Origin: Flavobacteriales bacterium
Lineage (GTDB): Bacteria > Bacteroidota > Bacteroidia > Flavobacteriales_F > PHOS-HE28
Length of the DNA: 64,000 bases
Assembly: GCA_023957375.1 (NCBI GenBank)
Contig: JAMLHB010000003.1
Span: 525,342-589,341, forward strand
Direction of reading: 5' to 3'
Of the stretch, positions 1-7,873 are shown piece after piece (position 1 is the first letter of the stretch; each line of letters opens with the position of its first letter). The position numbers and the translations under genes were made by a program. The notes beneath the pieces were generated by a model. It was not told where the DNA came from. It searched no databases and was given only the letters and a program-made list of their open reading frames with translations.

Positions 1-437
1 GTGTGCGGGGTCTCCTCACTGGGTTTCACCACCGCGCAGTTGCCTGCGGCGATGGCGCCCACCAAGGGCGAAAGCACCAGCAGGGCCGGGTAGTTCCACG
101 GTGCGATGATGAGCACCACGCCCAGCGGCTGCGAATGGATGATGCTGCCTGCGGGCCATAACGCCAACGGCGTGGGAACACCTTCCGGACGCATCCAGTC
201 GCGCAGGCTCGTCAAGGCGTGATCGATCTCGGCATACACCAGGCCGATGTCCGCCATGTAGGCCTCGAAGCGCGGCTTGCGCATATCGGCATGCATGGCG
301 GCGAGGAGGTCTTCCTCATGGATTTGCAGCGCGCGTTTGAGGGCCTTCAGCGCCTTGCGGCGGGCGGCGTATGGGCGGGTGGCACCGCTTTGGAAGTGGG
401 TGCGGAGTTTGGTGAGTTCAATGGATGCGTCAGGCAT
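1..437 (-). CDS. Aldehyde dehydrogenase, N-terminal part (cut by window edge)
   Basis: The reverse strand reads about 145 codons from ATG at 437 and runs off the left edge. The translation starts MPDASIELTKLRTHFQSG and contains APWNYPALLVLSPLVGAI followed by AAGNCAVVKPSE, the cofactor-binding N-terminal part of NAD(P)-dependent aldehyde dehydrogenases (the group including AlkH-like fatty-aldehyde and coniferyl-aldehyde enzymes). The family oxidises aldehydes to carboxylic acids. The catalytic Cys and Glu lie in the missing C-terminal part, so activity cannot be judged here. A degenerate Bacteroidota promoter box, TACCTTCA (442-449), ends four nt before the ATG. This is compatible with a leaderless transcript and supports the start chosen. 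Confidence 0.88.
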   Translation of the reverse strand, partial: MPDASIELTKLRTHFQSGATRPYAARRKALKALKRALQIHEEDLLAAMHADMRKPRFEAYMADIGLVYAEIDHALTSLRDWMRPEGVPTPLALWPAGSIIHSQPLGVVLIIAPWNYPALLVLSPLVGAIAAGNCAVVKPSEETPH

Positions 438-515
438 TGGGTGAAGGTAGGGAGCGTGGCATCAGGGTCCGCTGGCTTCGAGTGCCTCAGCCAGCTAGAC
501 CTTAAAGGAGTACAA

Positions 516-773
516 ATGGCCTATCTTTGGAAAAGAATGGACTGGCGCACAAGGATCGTTTCCGACAAGGAGGTATTACTGGGCAAACCGGTGATCAAGG
601 GCACGCGTATCTCGGTGGAACTCGTCCTTGAGCTATTGGCTGAAGGTTGGTCCAGGCAGCAGGTACTGGAAAGCTACCCAAACATCACAGCAGATGACCT
701 GCAAGCCGTGTTCGCATACTTGCGTGACGGCATGCACCAGTCCGTCTACCTGCCGTTGCGGCGTACAGCCTGA
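516..773 (+). CDS. DUF433 family antitoxin-like protein
   Basis: An 85-residue protein carrying the DUF433 (COG2442) core: RIVSDKEVLLGKPVIKGTRI, then a helical segment with LLAEGWSRQQVLESYP and LQAVFAYL. DUF433 proteins are small winged-helix-like DNA-binding proteins and are usually encoded next to a DUF5615 PIN-like protein, as here, where they are inferred antitoxins. The ATG at 516 is preceded by AAAGGAG (504-510), a good ribosome-binding site. The next in-frame ATG at 537 would remove only seven residues. The stop overlaps the next start by one base (TGATG), so the two genes are probably translationally coupled. Toxin-antitoxin function is inferred from family and order. Confidence 0.85.
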   Translation: MAYLWKRMDWRTRIVSDKEVLLGKPVIKGTRISVELVLELLAEGWSRQQVLESYPNITADDLQAVFAYLRDGMHQSVYLPLRRTA

Positions 774-1123
774 TGCGTTTTCTGGCCAACGAGAATTTCC
801 CGGATCCCAGCATCACGCTCCTTCGTGATGATGGTCATGACGTCCTCAGTATTCGGCAGCAAGCACCAGGGTCTCCGGACCCGCATGTGATCGCAATGGC
901 CCAAGCGGAGGGTCGCATCATCCTCACCTTCGACAAGGACTATGGCGAGCTGATCTTCAAACACGCCATGGAATCTCCGCCCGCAGTGATCTTCCTTCGC
1001 TACAGAGGCCGCGACCCCAAAGCGGCAGCCCGATTGATCCAAGCCATGCTTACGGAGGGCACCGCTGTCGGGGAGCGATTCACAATTGTCGAGGGAAGTG
1101 GCGTTCGACAGCGTATTTATTAG
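773..1123 (+). CDS. DUF5615 PIN-like putative toxin
   Basis: A 116-residue protein matching the DUF5615 (COG4634) PIN-like family: MRFLANENFP at the N-terminus supplies the first acidic position, DVLSIRQQAPG follows, and IILTFDKDYGEL contains the conserved D-K-D motif. These proteins are predicted metal-dependent nucleases, inferred to be the toxin partner of DUF433 proteins. Its ATG lies inside the stop of the upstream DUF433 gene (one-base overlap), the tight coupling expected of a toxin-antitoxin pair. Length is normal for the family and no key acidic motif is obviously missing. RNase activity is inference. Confidence 0.85.
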   Translation: MRFLANENFPDPSITLLRDDGHDVLSIRQQAPGSPDPHVIAMAQAEGRIILTFDKDYGELIFKHAMESPPAVIFLRYRGRDPKAAARLIQAMLTEGTAVGERFTIVEGSGVRQRIY

Positions 1124-1186
1124 TCCCGCCGTGATTCAGGGCGGTTGAGCAAAGCCTTGGCGGCCTTGCGCCTGGCGCTGGCCGCC

Positions 1187-2185
1187 TTATGCCGCCAACA
1201 CAAAATCCTCCCCCTCTACCAACCCCCGCGAAGCTAGGAACTCCGCGATGCGATCGCCTGTGCCGCGTTGTGAAATGAACGAGACGATGAAGGCTTCGCC
1301 GGAAGGCGGCAGTGTGTTGTGCTGGATGAAGGCGTACCCCGGAACCTCCCGCGGCTTCACATCGGTGAAGGCGTTGATGGCAATGCCTTCCGCCTCCAAC
1401 AAACGCGCCCGTTCGCGGCAGATGTTGCTCGTTCCGGCAATGATCACCGGCCGACCGTCCAGTTCCGGGTGCAGCCATTTGGCAAGCCATTTCACCTTGG
1501 TGCTGAAAAAGGCTTCCGTGCTATAGTTGGGGTGGTTGCGGCTAAGGCGTTTGGCGTGATCGTTCCAAGTGAGCAATTCCTCGGGCAGCTTCGCGAAGCG
1601 CACACCGGCGTCCATCCAACGCAGCCACAGTTCGTGGTCCTCCGGCAACGGGCCCGTGTTGTAGTTGCCGTGTTGCTCCACCAGTTCACGGCGGAACATC
1701 GCGGTGGGGTGGGCCAGCGGGGCATCCACAAAGCGCTTCACGTAGTGTTCATGCGGGGAGAGGATCGCATTCTGCCATTGTACGAACCAACGCATGCCGC
1801 TGCTCTTTTCCACGGTGGTGGCGAAGCGGGTCCGCGTACCGAGCACGCCGACCTCCGGGTGTGCGTCCAGGTACGCCACTTGTTCGGCAAGGCGCTCTGG
1901 ATGGCTGATGTCGTCGGCATCCATGCGGGCGATGTAACGGCCCCACGCGTGGTGCAGGCCGGTGTTCAGCGCATGTGCAATGCCGATGGCAGGTTCGGTG
2001 ATCACGCGGATGCGCTCGTCCTGCATGGCCCTGCGTTGAGCGATCACAAGGCTTTCATCCGTGGAGGCGTTGTCGATCAGCAGCAGTTCCCAGTCGGTGA
2101 AGGATTGGGCAGCAATGCTCGCGATGGCGGCATCCAGGGTTGGTGCTGCGTTGCGGAAAGGAAGCAACACGGAAACACGGGGCAT
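1187..2185 (-). CDS. Glycosyltransferase family 2 with C-terminal extension
   Basis: A 332-residue protein. Residues 1-220 are a GT-A fold family 2 glycosyltransferase: VSVLLPFRNAAPTLDAAIAS at the N-terminus, LLIDNASTDES, and the nucleotide-sugar/metal motif RMDADD around residues 88-92, with a later PEDHELWLR motif. The last 90 or so residues (from RPVIIAGTSNI) look like a separate small alpha/beta domain resembling a Rossmann-type nucleotide-binding segment, unusual for a short GT2. It probably transfers a sugar to a surface glycan; donor and acceptor are unknown. The start lies 14 bp after the stop of the PIN gene on the same strand, so it may be co-transcribed with the toxin-antitoxin pair. 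Confidence 0.87.
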   Translation of the reverse strand: MPRVSVLLPFRNAAPTLDAAIASIAAQSFTDWELLLIDNASTDESLVIAQRRAMQDERIRVITEPAIGIAHALNTGLHHAWGRYIARMDADDISHPERLAEQVAYLDAHPEVGVLGTRTRFATTVEKSSGMRWFVQWQNAILSPHEHYVKRFVDAPLAHPTAMFRRELVEQHGNYNTGPLPEDHELWLRWMDAGVRFAKLPEELLTWNDHAKRLSRNHPNYSTEAFFSTKVKWLAKWLHPELDGRPVIIAGTSNICRERARLLEAEGIAINAFTDVKPREVPGYAFIQHNTLPPSGEAFIVSFISQRGTGDRIAEFLASRGLVEGEDFVLAA

Positions 2186-2199
2186 GTACTACGACCGGC

Positions 2200-2619
2200 C
2201 TATTTGAAGGACCGTAGAAATTCAGCGGGTGCCACAATGCGGATTCCCCGGAACGGATCCAATGCAAGCAGGTCATCGTCACCGGTTACCATGGCATCGG
2301 CCTTTCCATCAATGGCCAAGGACAGTAAATAGTCGTCCTTGGGGTCCCGGCAAACCTCGACACGGGTGATCTGATCGACCATAGATCCCGTGAGCCGTAG
2401 AAATGCGATGAACCTGCCGGCTCGTTGCGTGTTGGTCAACCTTCTGAATTTCGGCCGGTGGAGCACCTCGGTGAGTTCAGCCATCATTTCCTCCGAAAGC
2501 ACCGGTATAGCCCTGCCCGTTCGGATGATCACAGGAAGGCTTGGGAACGACCGGGTGAGCATGTAGCTGACCCGGACATTTGTGTCAACGACGAACCTGG
2601 GCCTTCTTGGAAGCTGCAT
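2200..2619 (-). CDS. PIN-domain putative toxin (VapC-like, TIGR00305 type)
   Basis: A 139-residue PIN-domain protein. The PIN signature residues are present: VVDTNV near the N-terminus (first Asp), EEMMAEL (Glu), RDPKDDYLLSLA and VTGDDDLL (later Asp cluster). It resembles the 'putative toxin component, PIN family' (COG1569). PIN toxins are Mg-dependent RNases. Its 5' end overlaps the upstream small gene by 35 bp on the same strand, the usual antitoxin-toxin order. All four acidic positions are visible, so the nuclease is probably intact. The RNA target cannot be predicted. Confidence 0.85.
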   Translation of the reverse strand: MQLPRRPRFVVDTNVRVSYMLTRSFPSLPVIIRTGRAIPVLSEEMMAELTEVLHRPKFRRLTNTQRAGRFIAFLRLTGSMVDQITRVEVCRDPKDDYLLSLAIDGKADAMVTGDDDLLALDPFRGIRIVAPAEFLRSFK

Positions 2620-2827
2620 AGCGTTTTGCCCTTACCGCATCCACCTCCTTGGCCACTTCCTCCAGGGTGAGCTTATCCGTGACCTGGGAACGGATCTCGA
2701 CCAGTACATCTGCCAGATGTTCGTACGGCTTTTTCATTGCCTCAGCCTCAATGACGCCCAATGCTACGAGTTGCTCGATCAACGCTTCCGCCTTCTTGGA
2801 CTTCGCTCGCACCGCGTAGGTCTTCAT
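2585..2827 (-). CDS. Small putative antitoxin upstream of the PIN gene
   Basis: An 80-residue, Lys/Glu-rich, predicted helical protein: it starts MKTYAVRAKSKKAEALIEQL and ends AKRYAASKKAQVRR. It resembles the short uncharacterised proteins that precede TIGR00305-type PIN toxins in Bacteroidota and is called an antitoxin by position. The ATG at 2827 was chosen because a near-consensus Bacteroidota box (TACCTTTA, 2832-2839) ends four nt upstream; a longer open frame upstream on this strand has no family support. It overlaps the PIN gene by 35 bp. No DNA-binding motif is clearly recognisable. Confidence 0.7.
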   Translation of the reverse strand: MKTYAVRAKSKKAEALIEQLVALGVIEAEAMKKPYEHLADVLVEIRSQVTDKLTLEEVAKEVDAVRAKRYAASKKAQVRR

Positions 2828-2831
2828 GTTG

Positions 2832-2839
2832 TAAAGGTA
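2832..2839 (-). promoter_or_regulatory. TAnnTTTG-like promoter box of the antitoxin-PIN pair
   Basis: On the minus strand this reads TACCTTTA, one mismatch from the Bacteroidota -7 consensus TAnnTTTG. It ends four nt before the ATG at 2827, so transcription would start at or near the start codon. Confidence 0.5.
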
Positions 2840-2908
2840 GGGGCCCATCAGTCCCAACTGCCACTCGAGTTTGACTTGTTGCATACATTTCACCTCCAAC
2901 CCACCACC

Positions 2909-3469
2909 ATGACCACCGGCGAACAGCGCAAACTGATCCGCAACAAGATCGAATCCGGCGCCAGCCCGCAGCAGGTATATGATGAGCTGCACGGGCCGGG
3001 CAATGCGGCGGATGAAAAGTTGGCCGACGCCGTGCGCTACATGCCCACCATGGAGCGCCGCGCGAAGTACCGCACCGGCCATTACGTGTTGATGGGCCTG
3101 CTGCTCTTGGCGGCAGGTTGGAATCTGTCCGCATGGGCATACGTGCAGAAGCCCGTGAACATCAGCATGGTGCCCATGGCGATCTTTGGGCTGGGCTACC
3201 TCACTGCCCTCTTCGCTGTGGCGAAGTATTGGCGGCGAGCTCATGCCTACGCCAGCCTTCTTGCATTCCTGGAGGTCATGCAGTCCAGGAACTTGCCACA
3301 GGCAACGGATGCCACCGGGCTTCTGCCCGTCCTGCTCCTCGGTGCAACTGCCGTGCTTGCGATGTGGCTGCAGCGCGAACTCACTCCGGACTACATCCTC
3401 CTCAAGGAACACTACAAGAACGCCGATGGCCAGGCCCGGATGCGCAGGGTGGTAAGATTCGGAGATTGA
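2909..3469 (+). CDS. Conserved hypothetical membrane protein
   Basis: A 186-residue protein with a cytoplasmic-looking N-terminal helical region (TTGEQRKLIRNKIESGASP), then hydrophobic segments around residues 60-80 (YVLMGLLLLAAGWNLSAWAY), 90-107 (MVPMAIFGLGYLTALFAV) and 143-160 (LLPVLLLGATAVLAMWL). The N-terminus resembles the QQV-type motif of small Bacteroidota membrane proteins of unknown function; no function is assigned. The ATG at 2909 follows a degenerate promoter box TACATTTC (2884-2891). The gene ends exactly one base before the stop codon of convergent uvrC, with no terminator between them. Confidence 0.7.
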   Translation: MTTGEQRKLIRNKIESGASPQQVYDELHGPGNAADEKLADAVRYMPTMERRAKYRTGHYVLMGLLLLAAGWNLSAWAYVQKPVNISMVPMAIFGLGYLTALFAVAKYWRRAHAYASLLAFLEVMQSRNLPQATDATGLLPVLLLGATAVLAMWLQRELTPDYILLKEHYKNADGQARMRRVVRFGD

Positions 3470-5296
3470 TCATGGATGGTCCACGGTCGGTGTGGTAGGG
3501 TTGACTTCGATCGCCTTCAGCACCACCTCCGCCTTCTTCACGCCTACTTCCGCCACCACCTCTTCCCGCACGGCCTCGCGGATGCCTTTCACAGAGCCGA
3601 AGCGGGTGAGCAGTTTTTGCGCCGTGGCGGGGCCAATGCCCGGGATCTCCTCCAGGCCGGTCTTCACAATGCGCTTGCTGCGCTTGCCCCGGTGGTGGGT
3701 GATGCCGAAGCGGTGGGCCTCGTCGCGCATTTGCTGGATCACGCGCAAGGTGGTGCTGCGCTTATCGATGTAGAGCGGTGCGGAATCGTCCGGAAAGTAG
3801 AGCTCTTCCAAGCGCTTGGCAATGCCGATCAAGGCCACCTTGCCGCGCAAGCCTAAGCGGTCAAAAACGTTCATGGCGGCGTGCAACTGGCCCTTGCCGC
3901 CGTCGATCACCACCAATTGCGGCAGCGGTTCGCCCTCGGTGATCAGGCGCGCGTAGCGGCGCTCCACGGCTTCTTCCATGCTGGCGAAATCATCCGGGCC
4001 TTCCACCGTGCGGATGTTGAAGTGCCGGTAATCCTTCTTGCTGGATTTGGCGTTCTTGAACACCACGCAGGCGCTCACCGGGTCCGTGCCCTGGGTGTTG
4101 CTGTTGTCGAAGCATTCAATGTGGCGCGGCAATTCGCTCAGGCGCAGGTCCTGCTTCATCTGCTCCAGGATGCGGTCGGCATGGGCCTCGGGGTCCACCA
4201 GGGCTTCCTGCTTCTGCTTCTCCAGCATGAAGTACTGGGCGTTGCGTTCGCCCATTTCCAGCAGGTGCTTCTTGTCGCCGCGCTGGGGCACGGTGATGCT
4301 GAGGCCGGGCATTTCGATGCCGGGGTCCATGGGCACAACGGCCTCCGGCGCGTTGCTGCGGAAGCGCTGCCGCAGCTCGGCCATGGCGTACTGCAGCACT
4401 TCCTCGTCGGGTTCTTCCAAGCTGCGCTTGAACTCCACCGTGATGCCGTGCACCACCGCGCCGTCGATCACGCGCATGTAGTTTACAAACGTGCTCCCGG
4501 TGTTGCGCGCCAGGCTGAACACGTCCACGTCGCCCACGGTGGGGCTCACAACGGTGCTGCGCGCCTGGTAGCTCTCCAGCTTCTCCGCTTGCTGCCGCGC
4601 TTCCTCGGCCTGCTCAAATTCCAGTTTCTCCGCATGTTCATGCATCTGCTGCTTCAGCAGCCTCACCACCCCGCCGATGCGGCCGCGCAGCACCTGCCGC
4701 GCCTGGGCCACATTGGCATCGTAGTCCTCCTCGTTCTGCAAACCCTCGCACGGGCCGCGGCAGTTGCCCATGTGCCATTCCAGGCAGCGCTTGTACTTGC
4801 CCTTGGCCACGTTCTCCGGACTGAGGTCGTAGTTGCAGGTGCGCAGCTTGTAGAGTTGGTGCACGAGTTTGAGGGCGGTACGCATGGCGCCCACCGAGGC
4901 GAAGGGCCCGATGTATTCCGAGCCGTCGTCCACGGGGTTGCGCATGCCCTCGATGCGCGGGTAGTGTTCGTTGCGGATGCGGATCCAAGGGTAACTCTTG
5001 TCGTCGCGCAGCAGGATGTTGTAGCGTGGCTGGTATTCCTTGATCAGCGAGTTTTCCAGCAATAGCGCGTCGTAGGGCGTTTCGGTGATGATGGTGCGCA
5101 GGTCCGCGATCTTGGCCACCATCAGGCGGGTTTTGCCGTTGGGCAGGTCCTTGGCAAAGTAGCTGCCCACGCGGCTGCGAAGGCTGGTGGCCTTACCCAC
5201 GTACAAGATCTTGCCGTCACGGTCGAAGAACTGGTACACGCCGGGCTTGTGGGGCAGCAGCTTGACTTTCTCGCGAACATCCAAGGTGTCGGGCAT
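3470..5296 (-). CDS. uvrC: Excinuclease ABC subunit C
   Basis: A 608-residue UvrC, the nuclease that makes both incisions of nucleotide-excision repair in complex with UvrB-DNA. Domains in order: an N-terminal GIY-YIG nuclease (PGVYQFF about residues 19-25, then ILYVGKA) for the 3' cut; a Cys-containing region (CLEWHMGNCRGPC); a UVR motif that contacts UvrB (about 208-243); the RNase H-like UvrC endonuclease domain (ECFDNSNTQGTDPVS and LVVIDGGKGQL) for the 5' cut; and C-terminal helix-hairpin-helix DNA binding (EEIPGIGPATAQKLL). Length is typical. A perfect TACCTTTG box ends eight nt before the ATG. The gene is divergent from lipB across the 23-bp repeat array. Confidence 0.97.
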   Translation of the reverse strand: MPDTLDVREKVKLLPHKPGVYQFFDRDGKILYVGKATSLRSRVGSYFAKDLPNGKTRLMVAKIADLRTIITETPYDALLLENSLIKEYQPRYNILLRDDKSYPWIRIRNEHYPRIEGMRNPVDDGSEYIGPFASVGAMRTALKLVHQLYKLRTCNYDLSPENVAKGKYKRCLEWHMGNCRGPCEGLQNEEDYDANVAQARQVLRGRIGGVVRLLKQQMHEHAEKLEFEQAEEARQQAEKLESYQARSTVVSPTVGDVDVFSLARNTGSTFVNYMRVIDGAVVHGITVEFKRSLEEPDEEVLQYAMAELRQRFRSNAPEAVVPMDPGIEMPGLSITVPQRGDKKHLLEMGERNAQYFMLEKQKQEALVDPEAHADRILEQMKQDLRLSELPRHIECFDNSNTQGTDPVSACVVFKNAKSSKKDYRHFNIRTVEGPDDFASMEEAVERRYARLITEGEPLPQLVVIDGGKGQLHAAMNVFDRLGLRGKVALIGIAKRLEELYFPDDSAPLYIDKRSTTLRVIQQMRDEAHRFGITHHRGKRSKRIVKTGLEEIPGIGPATAQKLLTRFGSVKGIREAVREEVVAEVGVKKAEVVLKAIEVNPTTPTVDHP

Positions 5297-5304
5297 GGGG
5301 AAAG

Positions 5305-5312
5305 CAAAGGTA
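5305..5312 (-). promoter_or_regulatory. TAnnTTTG promoter box of uvrC
   Basis: The minus strand reads TACCTTTG, a perfect match to the Bacteroidota sigma-A -7 box. It ends eight nt before the uvrC ATG (5296), implying a leaderless or nearly leaderless mRNA. Confidence 0.65.
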
Positions 5313-5333
5313 CGGGGAGGGATGGGGGTTGAG

Positions 5334-5854
5334 TCCTGAAGTCGGGAGTCCTGAAGTCGGGAGTCTGTTAGTCCTGAAGTCGGGAGTCTGTTAGTCCTGA
5401 AGTCGGGAGTCTGTTAGTCCTGAAGTCGGGAGCCTGTTAGTCCTGAAGTCGGGAGTCTGTTAGTCCTGAAGTCGGGAGCCTGTTAGTCCTGAAGTCGGGA
5501 GTCTGTTAGTCCTGAAGTCGGGAGTCTGTTAGTCCTGAAGTCGGGAGCCTGTTAGTCCTGAAGTCGGGAGTCTGTTAGTCCTGAAGTCGGGAGCCTGTTA
5601 GTCCTGAAGTCGGGAGCCTGTTAGTCCTGAAGTCGGGAGTCTGTTAGTCCTGAAGTCGGGAGCCTGTTAGTCCTGAAGTCGGGAGCCTGTTAGTCCTGAA
5701 GTCGGGAGTCTGTTAGTCCTGAAGTCGGGAGCCTGTTAGTCCTGAAGTCGGGAGCCTGTTAGTCCTGAAGTCGGGAGTCTGTTAGTCCTGAAGTCGGGAG
5801 TCTGTTAGTCCTGAAGTCGGGAGCCTGTTAGTCCTGAAGTCGGGAGTCTGTTAG
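5334..5854. repeat. 23-bp tandem repeat array (22 full units plus a truncated first unit)
   Basis: From 5349 to 5854 there are 22 contiguous 23-bp units (506 bp), preceded at 5334-5348 by a unit that stops after 15 bp. Each unit starts TCCTGAAGTCGGGAG and ends CTGTTAG. The only variable position is base 16: T in units 1, 2, 3, 5, 7, 8, 10, 13, 16, 19, 20 and 22, and C in the other ten. There are no unique spacers, so this is not CRISPR. Degenerate relatives continue to about 5886 (GAAGTCGGAAGTTTGG). The array fills the spacer between the divergent uvrC and lipB promoters. Confidence 0.97.
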
Positions 5855-5901
5855 TCCTGGGGTCCGTTCGTTGTGAAGTCGGAAGTTTGGTGCGCGAAGG
5901 C

Positions 5902-5909
5902 GACCTTTG
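5902..5909 (+). promoter_or_regulatory. TAnnTTTG-like box supporting the GTG start of lipB
   Basis: GACCTTTG, one mismatch from TAnnTTTG, ends four nt before the GTG at 5914. The spacing matches that of other genes in the window and supports GTG 5914 rather than the further-upstream TTG or GTG. Confidence 0.45.
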
Positions 5910-5913
5910 CAAC

Positions 5914-6660
5914 GTGGGAACAATCCAGTTTGAAGACTTGGGCTTGGTGGATTACGCCAAAGCTTGGGACTACCAGAGAAAGCTCTTTCAGGCCATCATC
6001 GACCGCAAGGTGGCCAACCGCGAACTTCCGGTGAATGAGCAGGTCCCAATAGAGGACCATCTGCTGTTCTGCGAGCACCCGCACGTGTATACGCTGGGGC
6101 GCAACGGGCAGAAATCGCACTTGCTGATGAATGAGCAGGAGCTGCGCGATGCCGGCGTGCAGTTCTTCCCGATCGATCGCGGGGGGGACATCACCTACCA
6201 CGGTCCGGGGCAACTGGTGTGTTACCCCATCTTCGACCTGGAGCACTTTGGCAGCAGCGTACACCGCTTCATGGCCACATTGGAGGAAGCGGTGATCGGC
6301 ACGCTGGAAGCGTGGAAGATCAAGGCCGGGCGCATCGACGGCTTGACCGGTGTGTGGCTCGACGCGGATGATCCCTCCAAGGCTCGCAAGGTCTGCGCCA
6401 TGGGTGTGCGCACCAGCCGCTGGGCCACCATGCACGGCTTTGCCTTCAACGTGAACACCGATCTGTCGTACTTCGAACGCATCGTGCCGTGCGGGATCGC
6501 CGACAAAGGCGTTACGTGCATGGCGAAGGAGCTTGGCGGCCTGCTGGACATGGCTGAAGTGAAGGAACGGCTGAAGCTGGAGCTGGCCGACCTGTTCGAG
6601 GTGGAGCTGGTGGAAGCGCAACCCGTAACGAGGGAAAGAAGTGAGGAAGTGAAGAGGTGA
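5914..6660 (+). CDS. lipB: Lipoyl(octanoyl) transferase LipB
   Basis: A 248-residue octanoyl-ACP:protein N-octanoyltransferase, the first step of endogenous lipoate assembly on 2-oxoacid dehydrogenases and GcvH. Visible signatures: EHPHVYTLGRNG, the substrate loop RGGDITYHGPGQLV, Lys in ARKVCAMGVR (about K159) and the acyl-accepting Cys in PCGIADKG (about C193). The frame stays open upstream to TTG 5887 and GTG 5890, but GTG 5914 places the N-terminus (MGTIQFEDLG) where relatives begin and has a promoter box four nt upstream. The last ten residues (TRERSEEVKR) are encoded by a GA-rich repeat that continues past the stop, so this tail is probably not functional. Confidence 0.93.
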   Translation: MGTIQFEDLGLVDYAKAWDYQRKLFQAIIDRKVANRELPVNEQVPIEDHLLFCEHPHVYTLGRNGQKSHLLMNEQELRDAGVQFFPIDRGGDITYHGPGQLVCYPIFDLEHFGSSVHRFMATLEEAVIGTLEAWKIKAGRIDGLTGVWLDADDPSKARKVCAMGVRTSRWATMHGFAFNVNTDLSYFERIVPCGIADKGVTCMAKELGGLLDMAEVKERLKLELADLFEVELVEAQPVTRERSEEVKR

Positions 6661-6873
6661 AGGCGGTAAGGGATGGTTCGCGTCGCTCGCGAGGTGGGAA
6701 GGGTGGTGAACCCGTAACTGATCAACCCGTAACCTGGGACGACCTCAAGTGAAGCGGCGCAAAGGTGCGAGAGGGAGAGGGTGCGAGAGGTGCAATCCAC
6801 AGCCACTTGACCCGCAACCCATCAACTCGTAGTGCTTGGTTCCCTGATCCGTTGAGGGGTGGTGTACGACGGC
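6661..6873. other. Intergenic region with short low-complexity repeats
   Basis: No gene is visible. The segment begins with GA-rich repeat sequence continuing from the lipB 3' end, then has several copies of CCCGTAAC or CCCGCAAC-like words (about 6710-6820) and two copies of GTGCGAGAGG. No convincing terminator hairpin was found between the convergent lipB and PorP/SprF-like genes. Confidence 0.5.
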
Positions 6874-7857
6874 TCAAAACGCACTGCTCGTCATCCGCCT
6901 GGCCCGGCCGGAAATGGTGCCCATGTATACGATCGAGAACTCAAACGCCCCGTTGTTATGCGTATAGGAGCGCAGCGGCGAGGTGTTCACATCATAGCTC
7001 ACGCGGTAGTAGTTGTTGCCGTGCTTGATGCCGAGCTGGGCGATCACTGCGTCATTCAATCGCCAAGACGCCCCACCAACCACCGCATACACGTTGTTCA
7101 TCAAGGCCACCTGGCCAATTATCCCCGCTTGCACCTGTTGGTCCGCGCCTTGCCGCATGTACAGCCCTTGGGGGATGATGTCGATGCCATCGCCCACCGT
7201 AATGCGCGCTCCTGCATTGACCATGTACCGAATGGGCAGGTCGCTCTTTTCCGTGCGGAAGATGGATTCATCGGGCGTGGTGACGTGGAACAGCGCAAAG
7301 TTGCCGAACGGATTGACCGATTTGGTGTGGTTGGTGGACCGGTAGGCAACGCCCACGCCCAGGTCGGGCATCAACCTCCCCATCTTCTGGAACAGTTCGC
7401 CGCTGGGCAGGTCGCTGTCGAAATGATCACGGTCATACTGCGCGTCCCACACCAGCTTGTCATCGTTTACCTTCTTGTAGATCAAGCCCAGGTTCACCCC
7501 GGCCGAGAGCGTGTAGTTCTTGCTGGAGGAAACGTTGTACGCGCCGGTTATGCCCGCGGAGAAATTGTTCATGGTGCCGGCCATGTTGTAGTTGTTCAGG
7601 TAGGCCCCGAAGCCGTATTGCCGGTCCATGGACATATCCACCGCGAAAGCGGTGGTGAGGAAGTTGTTGCCCAAGCTGCTCCACTGGCTGCGCAGGTTGC
7701 TGCTCACGCGGAAGTCGCTGTTCTCAAACATTCCGGTGAGGCCGGGGTTGAGCATGACGGCCGCCGCTTCGTACTGCGAGAGTTGGGCATCCTGGGCGCG
7801 CATGGCGCCGGCCCCGAAGAGGGTGACCGCCAACAGAAGTGTGGTTCTCGTTTGCAT
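6874..7857 (-). CDS. PorP/SprF family T9SS outer-membrane protein
   Basis: A 327-residue protein with a signal peptide (MQTRTTLLLAVTLFGAGAMRAQ) and the PorP/SprF start QDAQLSQYEAAAVMLNPGLTG, followed by alternating amphipathic strands of an outer-membrane beta-barrel (HNNGAFEFSIVYMG near the end). In Flavobacterium johnsoniae SprF is needed for secretion of the adhesin SprB, which has a type B C-terminal sorting domain. This gene starts 16 bp after the stop of the giant type B sorting-domain gene on the same strand, so it is inferred to be that protein's dedicated partner and co-transcribed with it. The length of about 330 residues is usual. Confidence 0.92.
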   Translation of the reverse strand: MQTRTTLLLAVTLFGAGAMRAQDAQLSQYEAAAVMLNPGLTGMFENSDFRVSSNLRSQWSSLGNNFLTTAFAVDMSMDRQYGFGAYLNNYNMAGTMNNFSAGITGAYNVSSSKNYTLSAGVNLGLIYKKVNDDKLVWDAQYDRDHFDSDLPSGELFQKMGRLMPDLGVGVAYRSTNHTKSVNPFGNFALFHVTTPDESIFRTEKSDLPIRYMVNAGARITVGDGIDIIPQGLYMRQGADQQVQAGIIGQVALMNNVYAVVGGASWRLNDAVIAQLGIKHGNNYYRVSYDVNTSPLRSYTHNNGAFEFSIVYMGTISGRARRMTSSAF

Positions 7858-7873
7858 TTTGGTCTGTTCTCTT

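Noticed and set aside
3881..5065. A 394-codon plus-strand open frame
   Set aside because: It lies wholly antisense to uvrC, which has every expected motif; its composition (Leu, His, Ala, Val) is that of a shadow frame.
5334..5854. CRISPR array
   Set aside because: Units are directly adjacent 23-bp copies with no unique spacers, and no cas genes are near.
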